Positions 23,035-34,800 of a DNA stretch of 64,000 nt are shown one piece after another. Source of the DNA: Takakia lepidozioides (Eukaryota > Streptophyta > Takakiopsida > Takakiales > Takakiaceae); contig CM060731.1 of the NCBI GenBank assembly GCA_030704615.1, positions 85,848,756 to 85,912,755 of the forward strand, written 5' to 3'. Position 1 is the stretch's first letter; each line of letters opens with the position of its first letter. The notes below the pieces were generated by a model. The model was not told where the DNA came from. It ran no database searches and saw only the letters and a list, made by a program, of their open reading frames with translations. The position numbers were made by a program, and so were the translations under genes.

Positions 23035-24459
23035 GGTATTATATGAGTCTGGTATGTGCCTTTTCTTAAGTAACCCTTGTACTCCTACTGGGGGCAATGA
23101 GTTCAAGTGTCAATGACTCCAACTTGTTGTACTTGATCCTGCATTCACTTTTCTCTTGGGCGAGTTTGATTCTGAAGGTTGGTCTCAAGCTACTACGGTC
23201 ATGTGAGGGGTTTGAAGCAGAGGTTGCAATTAGCTGCCATAACCCTTGTTAGGGTGCTTGAAATTGGATCAAGTATGAGGAAACTGGCCCATATTGGACG
23301 TTGTAAGAACCAAAATTCATTCGTTTGGATCCCTGACCATTGGCCAAGTGACAACATTTCCGGGATTGTGAAAGGGTCATGGGACGTAAAATTTAAAGAC
23401 ATAGTCATAGGTCAGGATTAAAAATCTCCAGCTAGCACTAACGTCATCGAATTTGAACAGCAAGTGTTGCAATTCAAGCTTATATACAAGTTATGTATGA
23501 CACATTTGAAAGGATGCAATGTCACATATTACTATATAAAGCAATGACTGCTTCCAAAATGCTTTTCACCTTTCCCGCCGGCTTCGCTCTTCTTGTACAA
23601 CCATCTCTTTTCGTCAAGTTCACAGAAAAAGATAGGATGCAAGCTTGTAGAAAGAATATAAAATCCAATGTTGACAGCTCAAGAAATGTTGACAATTTTA
23701 ATTCATATACCTGAGAGGTGGACAACCAACATTTAATCGAGTGGTAAGGCCTATGAAGCCTTAAAACAAGATAGAGGAATAATTGCCTATCCTCTCAGGT
23801 ATTGAACAAAATGACAAGGGGCGAGCAAAGAGGAGCTTGCGTTCACGCGAAAGGAGGATCTTTGCGAAAATCTCTCACACGTATGCAAATGGAACGCCTT
23901 TACACATACATACACCAGCGTACACAAGCTCCCTGACCTTGTGTCAGGCCGCTGCTTTATACAAACCCTAGCTGCTTGCTTGCATGTCGCATAGTGAGAC
24001 GTGACAAACCGAGCCCGCGGCGTCTATTTCTATCCTTAGATCTAACGGATGGCCAGGATGCGGCCACCATCATTAACTAAACCCTAGCTAATTCATCATT
24101 GTAACAGTTTAACAATACTTAAGCCAAAAAAATTATACGATGAATGAGTATCGCCGCATGGATGCATAAGGAGAACTAGTGATGAGGAGAGTTTGGGCCA
24201 TCACATATGTGAAGCCTACCGCCCATGAAAAAAATCCTGAGCTCCGCGAAGTAAAATATAAGAAACGAGTAAATGAATTGATAACATCACCCTCCACTGC
24301 TGGGTGAAAAATCTACCAAGGGAAAACTTGGCACCTGCAAATTGGGCCGAGTACAAAACTCCTGGATAGGAAAACCGTGCAGGGAGTACAGGTAGTGATA
24401 TATCATAAGACTAAAAATGTTTTAAGTCCTAGAATGGGCAAGCATTAAGGCCAAAAAAG
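23035..24459. other. CFAP58 3' flank and flank of the deleted gypsy element
   Basis: No gene was recognised here. The first few hundred bases should hold the CFAP58 3' UTR. From about 23.7 kb the sequence may be LTR or untranslated 3' sequence of the gypsy relic to the right, but I could not define LTR ends. Confidence 0.4.
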
Positions 24460-25667
24460 TCACAATCCGCAATCTAAGACTAAGCCGTTGAAGACAAGAA
24501 GATCAAGCTGAAGTAGATCGGCTAAGAAGATCAAGACATTACCCCGCCGTACGTCCCTCCACATTGATGCATGTAAGATCAAAGACCAACTCAGAATGCA
24601 CCAAATCCTTAGAGAAACAAGTCCATCACGCACTTCAGCATTGGGACCCTGTGGAAGAAGGATAGCACGTCGCCCACGTAAAATCTGATAGATCAAGTAT
24701 GGACCGTCGATCTTGAGCTTAGATTTGCATGCATGCTTACCATGCTGCAACCGAATGCACATGGTCTGTTCCACCTTAAACATGTTAGAATACTTGACAC
24801 GCTTATTAAAATTGCAGGCCTGGGTTAACTGAGCCTTACCAATGCTTGCCTTGGCATCATGGATAGACACCGCATGCCAAGCATGAAAATCCTCAACAAA
24901 GGTATCAAGATCAACCGGATCGACAACAGTAGAGATAAGAGGGGTAGAATGCAAATGAGAGACACACTTGCGACCATACAACAGCTCAAAAGGAGTCTTC
25001 TTGGTGCTAGCATGCATGGCGGTGCGATAAGCAAAGAGAATCGGAGGAAGAAAGGTATCCCACTCCCTGGTAAGTGCGCCATTCTTCTCCAACATTCGGC
25101 AAAGAGTTTGGTTGAAGCGTTTCGTAAGGCCATTGGTCTGGGGATGGTATGGGCTGTGGTGGAATGCTTGACACCAAAGTTGAAGCACACCACCGTGAGG
25201 AGCTGGTTACAAAACTCCTTGCCCTGATCCGTAAATATCTCCCGAGGACACCCATGCCGCATAAGGATCTCATTGAAGAATAACTGAGCTACAGCATCAC
25301 TAGTCTTGGTACGCAAAGGCCGGACTTCTATCCACTTAGTCAAGTAATCGGTAGCAACACAAAGGTAGCTTCGACACTTTGATGTGAGTGCGAGGGGTTG
25401 AACCAAATCAATGCCAACACGAGCAAAAGCATGTGTAACAAGCAAAGGCTACAGCTCATACAAGATCTGGGCCCTAGGAAGAGCAATGTTAGCACGATAA
25501 CCTTCACACTTAGAGATGAACTCCGTGACATCCCGGTGAATCCCCAGCCAATAGTAAACCTCTTGGATGCGAGCCATGGTTCTCTTGATACCAAGGTGAC
25601 CTGCATACAAGGAACAATGGAAACGCTCCAATAAAGCATTCAGCTGGCTCTGTGGTGGCACCTCCAA
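24460..25667 (-). pseudogene. Ty3/gypsy integrase (zinc-binding and catalytic core), frameshifted
   Basis: Starting at 25667 the frame gives the N-terminal zinc-binding region (RFHCSLYAGHLG, then CEGYRAN with the last Cys changed to Tyr). The core follows with GIDLVQPL, TDYLTKWIEV and IFTDQGKEF. After a frame change it continues with SPYHPQTNGLTKRFNQTLC, where the expected catalytic Glu position reads Lys. The tail has LLYGRK and a KIDGPYLIYQILR segment like a GPY/F domain. Integrase inserts element cDNA. Missing residues and frame breaks show it is dead. Confidence 0.75.
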
Positions 25668-26279
25668 ATAGCATGTTGTTGATTGGTTTGCAAGGCAGCA
25701 AATTGTATGGCAACAGACTCGCGAAGATTCCCGACTGTATTGGCTAATTGCTGGAGTGAAAAGTCTTCTGTCCTAGACTGCATTGCAGGAGGCACATAAG
25801 GTTGGGATGCTGCAGTCATGCCAAGCTCGGAGCCCACATGAGTTTGAAACTTGGCATGGGTTTGCATTCATTTGCTGTCAGTCAAGTCTGTCATCTTAAG
25901 ATTCACTTCTGCTAGCATAGTCTTATCATTAACAAAATGACGATGCGTTCTAAATAGCAGGGGGTAATCCAAGGAGACAGTATACCTTGACCATGCGATT
26001 ACGCTTTGCGATATCAATAATATTTTTTGCAGTAGCAAATTTAAGGTCCATGTAGTACCTCCATAATGACTCTCCTGGCTGGTAAGTCCTAGAGCTCAAC
26101 TTGGTAAAACAATCCAACGGCCTTTCAGGGGGTTTGAACAGGGTCTTAGCCCACTCCACATGGGACATCCAATTGAGCTTGGGGTCATCCATGACGGCTG
26201 CATATAACAAATCATGGGCTGGCCCCTTCATGCATACTCTAAATATAGCTATTTTAAAATTCTCATGTATACCATTCAC
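25640..26279 (-). pseudogene. Ty3/gypsy gag fragment joined directly to integrase
   Basis: Reading leftward from 26279, AHDLLYAAVMDDPKLNW, LFKPPERPL and YQPGESLWRYYMDLKFAT follow the retrotransposon gag pattern. A second frame (25867-25640) holds a Gln-rich coiled segment. Protease, reverse transcriptase and RNase H, about 2 kb in a normal element, are absent between this and the integrase zinc finger at about 25660, so the element carries a large internal deletion. Confidence 0.6.
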
Positions 26280-26419
26280 ATCAGCCCCGGTTATCAGCGT
26301 TCACATCCGTTAGTCAAGCTCAAGTCACGTCAGACCTGACGCTGACGGGACCTCCGTCACGTCAGGTTCCGGGAATATTCTAGTAAAAAAAAATATCAGG
26401 TAAAATATTGTCACTTAAG

Positions 26420-27690
26420 CAGCCACGTCGCCGACACGGTGGCGGTGGCAAACACATTTTGGAAAATAGTAAAATGAAAGTGACCGCCAATCCTGGCAGT
26501 CGCTTTATATTTCTGAATTTTAAGAGCGACCGCCAACAAGACGTTCGCTTAAATTTTTTTATTAAAAAAAACAAAATTGGCGGTTGCATTGGCAGTCGTC
26601 TAATTTAAAAAAGAAAAATAGGGACCTCCGTATTGGCGGTCGCATAATTTTGAAAATATATAAAAAAACAAGCGACTGCCATAATATGGCGGTCGCTTTA
26701 TTTTAAAAATATATTTTAAAAAAAAACCAGCGACCGCCATAATATGGCGGTCGCTATATTTTAAATATATTTAAAAAAACCAGCGACCACCATAATATGG
26801 CGGTCGCTTTATTTTAAATATATATATAAAAAACCAGCGACTGCCATAATATGGCGGTCGCTTTATTCTAATTATATATATATATAACCAGCGACCGCCA
26901 TAATATGACGGTCGTTTTATTTTAAAAATATTAAAAATATTTTTAATTTCAGCGACCGCCAGTAATGGCGGTCACATTTATTTTTTATTTTTTTAAATGG
27001 AGCGACCGCCATTATTGGCGGTCGCTTTTGTTTTTATTTTTCTAAAATAGAGCAACCGCCATTACTAGCGATCGCTTGTATATTTTTAATTTCTGAAAAT
27101 GCAGCGACCGCCAGTAATGGCAATCGATTTTATTTTTATTTTTTAAAATAGAGCGACCGCCGGTATTGGTGGTCACTTTAAATAAATAAATAAATAAATA
27201 AAAGGACCGACCGCCATTACTGGCGGTCGCTTGTATATTTTTAATTTCTGAAAATGCAGCAACCGCCAGTAGTGGCGGTCGCATTTTTTTTTTAAAACAA
27301 AAATAGAGCGACCGCCATTATTGGGGGTCGCTTTTGTTTTTTATTTTTTTTAAATAGAGCGACGGCCATTACTGGCGGTCGCTTGTATATTTTTAATTTC
27401 TGAAAATGTTGCGACCGCCAGTAATGGCGGTTGCTCTTATTTTTCATTTTTTTTAAATAGAACGACCGCCATGGTCGCTTGTATATTTTTAATTTCTGAA
27501 AATGCTGCGATTGCCAATAATGGCGGTCGTTTTTTTTTTTTTTTTTTTTTTTTCCTAATAGAGCGACCGCCGTTACTGGCAGTCATTTTTATTGTTTAAT
27601 TTTTGAAATAGAGCGACCGCCATTACTGGCGGTCGCTTTTTTGTTGTTTTTTTTAAATGTAGCGACCGCCATGGTGGCGGTGGCTTCTAG
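26420..27690. repeat. Array of about 24 GCGACCGCC...GGCGGTCGC palindromes
   Basis: Hairpin units of about 24 bp, typically gcgaccgccattactggcgg followed by tcgc, recur every 50-60 bp. They are separated by AT-rich spacers such as tttatttttaaatatat or ttgtatatttttaatttctg. Clear units lie near 26671, 26731, 26838, 26952, 27002, 27208, 27308, 27359, 27410, 27613 and 27662; edge units are more degenerate. Individual units carry compensated or single changes. Spacing and symmetry resemble subterminal repeat arrays of plant CACTA transposons, where the transposase binds. It is not a CRISPR array: spacers are AT-rich and mutually similar, and the host is eukaryotic. Confidence 0.85.
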
Positions 27691-28177
27691 AAGGTGTGCC
27701 ATACGCGTGGACCGAAGAGTCTCGAGCACCTCGGCATATGCAAACAGACCACTGTATGCTGAAGCATGGCGCCAGGCGAAGGACCACTTCTTACTGGGGG
27801 CAGATAAGTCAAAGGAGGCTCATTTCCCCTCACTTCCTCTCCACACAACTTATGTGTGCATGACATGTAACTATTCCACGACACGTAGACACGTGGAGAA
27901 GGAGGCCATTGGCTGGGGGCGATTTTTTTGCCATGATTTCTGTGAAGTCGTTGCAGAATGCTCCTATAGCCCCTCCTCTGGCTTCCGGGAACATTTCATT
28001 CTACAAAATTAGCTTTTAATAACTATTATAGCACTTAAGGGTTTAGGGTCAATTGTAATTTTTCGATCGAGATCGCAATTGCTTAGTTCTTAGTCATTTC
28101 CACGTTTGCTTCAGTATTGTTTAGCTTTCCGTTACTTATTAGTAAACGTCGTTTAGGGTTGCTCCGATTGTTACAAA

Positions 28178-29200
28178 ATGGCAGAGGGCCAGGACGATGA
28201 GCGTCATAGAAGAGATGACCCCTATGAACATGGAACACCCCGTAAAAAAATCAAATGGTCAAGGCATGACTTGAATTGGGAAGTATATGATGACCCTAGC
28301 ATACTAGCAGAAGAGGGATAAGAGGATTTTCCGGAAGAGTTCAAGTGGCCGAGCACGATATGCAAAAAATTCGTGAAATGGTGTCACATCAATCGATTGT
28401 GGCCTTGACCTAGGCATGTGGTGCAAACCAGAAACAATTGCGCGGACTCCAGGTCTTGCATGAACTTGCATTTTCAGCATAGGGCGATTGAGGTGCATTG
28501 CACATTGTGGGGTGAACCACTCTTAAAGGGCTAAATTCCGTACACATTGGCAGCCATGTTGTACGTGGAGGTGATACTGTTGCGTCAGTGAATTGACAAA
28601 CTGCTAGTAGGAGGAATGCAATGATGCAATACCATTTTGTCGACATCCCGGACACGTTTGGAACACCCCCGGCTACGATACTGGGCGTGCGCGAGGCACC
28701 GGTACCCCAGGCTATGATATTGGGCGTGCCCGAGGCACCGGTGCAACAAGTATCTGGAACATCAAAGGATGAACTGGTGGAAACAAAACAGCGAGTCCGA
28801 ACCCTACATGACCTTGTGGAATGACAAAGACTGCGTATAGCCGAGTTGGAAGGTATATTGCAAAACACGCCTCGAAACAATGAAGGCACTGTCCACAATG
28901 ACGTTCGAACGAATGACGTGGACATGTCCGCGGAGTTTACAATGCCAGATCGCAATATTAACCGCATCATTGCCGGAATTACGGACGTCCTTGACCCTCG
29001 CCACGTCGTGAGATTCTGCAAGAAAGTCAATTTTTGCCGCAAAGTATGCGGATGCTAGCCAAAATTGATCACATGTCATTGGGCCCCTCATTGACCACGA
29101 GATCACGATCTCAGGCTCTCCGTATTGGCAGTGCAAATCAGGCCACAACATCACATCCCTTGTCCCCGGACAGTGACGACGAGGATTCGAATGAGTAACA
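28178..29200 (+). pseudogene. Decayed unknown coding region downstream of the palindrome array
   Basis: Open stretches in succession: 28178-28321 (MAEGQDDERHRRDDPYEHGT... acidic/basic, stop TAA), the same frame again to about 28408 (EDFPEEFKWPSTICKKFVKW), 28621-28824 and onward (VDIPDTFGTPPATILGVREA, ELVETKQRVRTLHDLVE, RLRIAELEGIL), and 29051-29200 (MLAKIDHMSLGPS... ending SPDSDDEDSNE and TAA). Together they look like one protein with a charged N-terminus, a short coiled coil and an acidic C-terminus, broken by several stops. I do not recognise the family. Its position beside the palindromes suggests, but does not show, that it was an accessory protein of a DNA transposon. Confidence 0.35.
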
Positions 29201-29589
29201 ACGTAGTACATGGACAATGTGGATTTTTGTTGTACCTTGAATTTCTGGAACACACTGATAGCACTCCGCCAATTTTGTATATGTACCAATTTTGTTAATA
29301 CACATGTGCAGCACCTGCAAATTTCAATTGCATGAGCAGCGTAACGCGTTTTCTTCCGATTTCGCACTCATATGATGGGGAAGAAGTGATTCACCCTCAA
29401 ATTTACAATGGTGTAATATTTGGTCATGACGTGTATGTGGGTATCTGCAATGAACTCCGAAAGATGGGCAACAAAGAAAATGAATGTTAACCAATAAGTT
29501 ATAACGAGTTACAAACAAATTTCGCTTAGTCTCGTATTTCATAATCATGTCGAAAATTCGATCTACGTATGAAGAACATACCCACAAAG

Positions 29590-30060
29590 TTAACGAAACA
29601 CAATATAATTTTGATTGATCTCATATTACTCTGGGACCTGTCAGATGGTACATTGGACATACTGACCAAGTCTCGAAGCGAACGAAAATCATTTGGATGG
29701 GCAATCATCCGTTGGCCCATTGGACGAATTTCGTTTCATCTCATATTACTCTAAGACCTCTTAGATGGCACATTGAGCACACTGGCAAAGTCTGAAAGCG
29801 AACAAAAATCGTTTGGATGGGCAACCATCCGTTCAGCCATCGAATGAATTTCGATTGATCTCTTATTAGTCCGGGACCTGTGAGAGGGTGTACCGAATGT
29901 ACTGTCAAAGTTTGAAAGCAAACAAAAATGATTTGGATGGGCAACCATCCGTTCAACTGTTGGATGAATTCCGTTTGATGTGCTATTACTCTAGGACCTG
30001 TTGGACGGTGTTTCGTGTGCACATAATTTTTTTAACCATCTGTCTAATGACGGCATATGC
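29590..30060. repeat. Tandem repeat, about 120-bp unit, four copies
   Basis: Each unit contains aatttcgattgatctcatat, a block like tactctgggacctgtcagat, and gatgggcaaccatccgttca. Units begin near 29600, 29727, 29847 and 29967, the last being divergent. Confidence 0.75.
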
Positions 30061-30604
30061 AACGTGCATGCCAAATTTCATAGCAAACAAAAGTCATTAG
30101 GACCCAGAACCACAGTTTCTTCCTTAATTTGCACTCCAAACTTGATTGGTCTTTTACTTCATGCACTTTTCATAGAGAGTTCTGCAATAGTGAGCGAAGA
30201 GAACACTTTAAGAAATTTTCGTTTTTGTTTGGTCCAAATTTTTGTAGGGATGTAGCGGTGGGAAGGTTGAAGCTAGAGAACAAGATTGAGCCAAAAATAA
30301 AATTGTTACGTAGCAGAAAACCCCAATCAAAGACAATGTAAACATATTTATTTGCTTGAAATTCATTTAAACTCAATTTAATTGTAAATTGGTGGAAGAG
30401 CGAGGGCGTGGTTGGGGAGGCAAATGTTTATTTCTTCTATTGGTTCTCCGCACATGTGTTACACACATATTCAAGCACATGCGGGCAAAAGATGGGCCTC
30501 AACCTCATCCGTTCAATGGATGTATTGGCCGTTCACCCATGACATGATTTTTTTTTCGCAATGAACAAAATTGGATGACACATGAACGCCTCATTGGCCC
30601 ATTG

Positions 30605-30780
30605 AATGAATTTTGATTTATCTCAAATTACTCTAGGACCTGTCAGATGATACATTGGACATACTGACCCAGTCTCGAAGCAAATGAAAATCATTTGGAT
30701 GGGCAACCATCTGTTGGCCCATTTGACGAATTTTGTTTTATCTCATATTACTCTGGTACCTCTTAGATGGTACATCCAAA
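30605..30780. repeat. Second block of the same 120-bp repeat
   Basis: About one and a half further units (aattttgatttatctcaaat... through gatgggcaaccatctgttgg and aattttgttttatctcatat). Bases 30061-30600 between the blocks hold no recognisable gene. Confidence 0.65.
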
Positions 30781-30843
30781 ATTTCAGACTCCGGCGGACC
30801 CAGTGAATGGGCAGTGGGCTTATGAGCTCACCCCATAGGCACA

Positions 30844-31200
30844 TTGAAGACGCTATTATTAAAAAAATCATTGGCATTGATTTCATGGGTCCATTTCATC
30901 ATGCTTCTAGCTGGGAAAAATTATATTTTAGTAGCCACCAACTATTTTACAAAATGGGTTGAAGCCATAGCGGTGAAGAAAGATGACGCAAAGACAACTG
31001 CTAACTTTTTATTTGATAATATTATTACTCGGTACGGGGCGCCCCTTGAATTAGTTTCGGATAGAGGATCTCACTTTTTTAAATGATGTCATTGAGAATT
31101 TAACCGAGACGTTTGATATCAAGCATAGTACCCCTTACCACCCTCAAGTGAGTGGGGAAGCAGATAGTACTAACATAACTCTAGCACAAAGAAAAGTGTC
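30844..31200 (+). pseudogene. Ty3/gypsy integrase core fragment
   Basis: ILVATNYFTKWVEAIAVKK with YGAPLELVSDRGSHF gives the first two catalytic Asp positions. After a TGA at about 31084 the reading continues ETFDIKHSTPYHPQVSGEAD, containing the Glu region. About 115 residues of core survive with no flanking pol domains. It belongs to a different family from the copy at 24.5-25.7 kb. Confidence 0.7.
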
Positions 31201-31697
31201 CCCTAATAGAAACTAACACAATAAAACGGAAAAAGATAAAGTAAAAATATAGGAATACAATTCGTACATTGTTCTAATACATGGATCCCCACATTCGATG
31301 AAGCCCTTCCCCCGCTAAGATGGAATTTGTCATCTCCCGATGGATAAGGAGATAGTGCGTTTGATGATTTCTCCATTATCACATTGGAGTTGATGTGATA
31401 TCCTACATAATATTTGCTCGATGTCGGTCCTGTTTGGTCCGTTTGTTCTTCGGGTTTCTTGCCACTTTGTTTCTCGCAAAGGTAGAAATAGTGCGTGATT
31501 ATTAGGTATGACATGCATCTGATATTCTTAGGAAAGATGGCTCGAGACTGTGTGCAGCTCAAGTCTTTTGTTCTGAAGAGAGTCGGCGTTTGCTACGTTT
31601 GGCATAAGCTTGACAGCTAGATCTTTCTTAAAGATTTTCACTGGTAGCGAGTGATCTGTTGTCTTTGAGACTTCCCACAGCGATAGCCGAAGTGGGC

Positions 31698-31815
31698 ATG
31701 GAATTTAGTGACACATACAAGCACTCGGGACCCTGTGGTTTCTCTCCTGATGCCAGGTTTCTGGCAGTGGCTGTTGATTATCGACTCGTTATTCGAGATG
31801 TGGTGTCCCTCAAGG

Positions 31816-31850
<35 letters not shown>

Positions 31851-34800
31851 GCTGGCGATGTGTGTATATCTGTTTTGGAGCGCCCTGTCGAGGTTCGGAA
31901 GACGCCACATGTGCGGGAGATCTCTCTCTCCACACAGACACGCTGTCAATTATGCATTTAGAAGAGCAGAGTCTGACAAATGTATCACATTCAGCATGGC
32001 GTGCACATTGTGAATGTTTCCTGGGAAGTTAAGAGAAAAATCTCACAGGGCTTTAGGAGAAGCCAATTATTTCATATGTCAGCCGCGTGAAATTCTCTTA
32101 GTTAGTCAAACATGGCTGGTGAGCTAACCACACATTGGGAATGTAGGGTGAAAGAAGTCGATGCTAAACCCTAAACCTTTCTGAAGTCAGGATGTCCATT
32201 AAAGCTCCACTCCAGCTGGTATGAAAGACAAAATTGACTCTAGGTTTTTGGAGCTATTGAAATGGTCATCCTGTTGATAGGGAACATCTGCCGTTTATAA
32301 AGGAATTTCGTATCAACAACTGTGCAATGAAGTGCAGGTGGTGCAGATGTACACTTGCCTAGACAAAATCAGTTATGTGGAGTGGGCGCCCGACTCTGAA
32401 TATGTACTTTGTGCCCTCTACAAACGTTCCATGGTTCAGGCATGGTCGGTTTCACAGCCGGAGTGGATCTGCAAGATCGATGAGGGGTTAGCTGGCATTA
32501 CTCATGCCAGGTAGATTCACTGTTCAATTTAGAGTGCACAATTAATTTTTTGAACATTGTGTATCTCTAGGACATCAACATCTATTGTCTTCATCAATTC
32601 CCTGTTCAGAGTCAAATGTGAGTTACAGAACAGGGACGAGAAAAAGAAGGCTTCTCTTGGTATGGTGTCTTAGTTTCCACCTTAAAACTTTTGTTGCTGA
32701 CCACTGTAAATGAGATTTGTTGTTGTTTACAAAAAAACGTTTGAGTCAGTCATGTAGTTCTTCACCTGAAAATGAAGGCGTCCTGTGGCCAAATCAACAG
32801 TCGTGTAGGACCATCCATGAAATTTTCACCTGTTTTTCCCATCTATGATGGCAGGTGGAGCCCTGACAGTCGCCATATCCTGACCACTTCTGAGTTCCAA
32901 CTCCGCCTCACTGTCTGGTCACTGGTGAGCACTGCTTGTATCCATGTGCCATGGCCAAAGCATCCTTCCCGGTCCATTTCTTTCACAAAGGATGGCAAGT
33001 TTGCTGCAGTTGCTACAAGACGAGACTGCAAAGACCATGTCAATCTGTTGTCATGTCAGGGTTGGGAAGCTATGGGAAACTTTGCTGTTGACACCACAGA
33101 CCTCATGGATCTAGAGTGGTCACCCACGGATAGCACCATTGCTGTCTGGGATTCTCCACTTGAGTACAAGGTATTTTACATCTCTCTCTCTTTCCTTGAA
33201 AGTGGTTAAGTAAAGAACATCTTAACTCTTGGATTATCTAATCCCTTCATTGTTTCGAGAAATGCCTTCTGAGAATCTCTTACACATTTGTTGGTAAGGC
33301 AAGGTGAATGATACCTCCATGAAGGTTCCTATTGAACAGACACTGCACCTATTCATGGCCTAATTGATGGCAAATTGTGCTATGCTCTGTAGCAACAACA
33401 GGCTGGAGTATGTATGTACACCTTTTACATGATCTGATCAATGTACATTGCTCTTGGTTGCTCTATTGTAGCCCATGCCTTGTGCCAACCTGAAAGTGAG
33501 AGGCTTGAGGATTTTTGGCTCATTCTCTCTCTCTTTCCTTGAATTGTTCCGCCCAAACTGGGTGTGGGGTCTATGGCCACAAGGCTATGGCAAACGTCTT
33601 ATGAGTACATTCTCTTTCCTTGAATATGGCTGTCCTTAGTACCACCATTGAGGAGTGCCTGATCCCGTCCTTGTGTTGAGAAATCTGTCCAAAAACTTAA
33701 CAAAACAGAGGGACTCATTAGGTTCTGCCCTAGGTGTTTAACCTCAGTACAGCCTCTCTATGGCTTTAGAAGAAATAGTCGTTCTTCTCATTTGCTACGT
33801 GCTGGCAAGCGTACGTTACTACAACAGTATAACTACAAGCAAGGTACTCGTCAAGGTTTTATGAGCACTTAGAGGTGCATAGAATACTGTTTAGTATGGA
33901 TACAGAAGGAGAGAAAACGTTTGGAATTGACTAGCTCTACTCTGAACCTGTGATGACTATCTGGGACTTCTATATGAGACTGTGCAAGTACATTGCCAGT
34001 AATGCCATTGGTTGTACATTTTACTTTCCTTCTGTCAGGTACTGATGGAATCAATGGGGAGTTAAAACAGCTGGTCACTGTTACAAAGGATGTCGTCAAT
34101 GTCTCATCTCTTGGATTGACTCTCTAAGTGATGAGACTACATTCTGGTTTCGTTTGTTTTTGTTGCTGTTTTTCTTCCTACGGGTGTTGTCCTGGTGCGT
34201 TTGTTTTTCATCTGAAATGCTCTTTACATTGGATGTGGCTCTTTTAATCTTAGTCGACCTCTCAGATGTGAATTCAGAGTTTGCTAGGCTCTCACATTAT
34301 ATATATTTCACTTTCCCTCCTGACCAATGGGCTTCCTCTTCGTGGAGTTTCTTCACTTTGTGGAGGAGCACTCTTCAAGTAGTGCTTTAGGCCTGCATTT
34401 TTCTGCTTGTTTATAGGTTATTTTCCCTTAATCCTCACAAAGGTAAGCTGCCAAGCATGTCTGATCTTTGAGAGAGAGAGAGAGAGAGAGAATGTACTCA
34501 TAAGACAGTGTTTGCTGTAGCCTTGCGGCCATTGACCCCGCGCCCAGTTTGAGCGGAACATAAAGGGACAGAAACTACCTTTGTCAGGGGCTGACGCTGG
34601 TAGTATGATTTACCTTGGAATAAACAGTTGATCCGAGATTTCCAGATATCCTCCAGAAATCCCTTCACACAAGCATCAATCTGATGTGTGTGATTTGCCC
34701 AATAGCTAGACCCCAAAAGGGCCTGGGCTTTTGGCTCAGCCTCAAGATTTTCAAAGTTGTTAAACAGAGGTACAGGCACAATTCCCTTGATGGAATTGAA

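Noticed and set aside
26420-27690. Resemblance of the palindrome array to a CRISPR array
   Set aside because: The host is eukaryotic, spacers are AT-rich and similar to one another, units are degenerate, and there are no cas genes.
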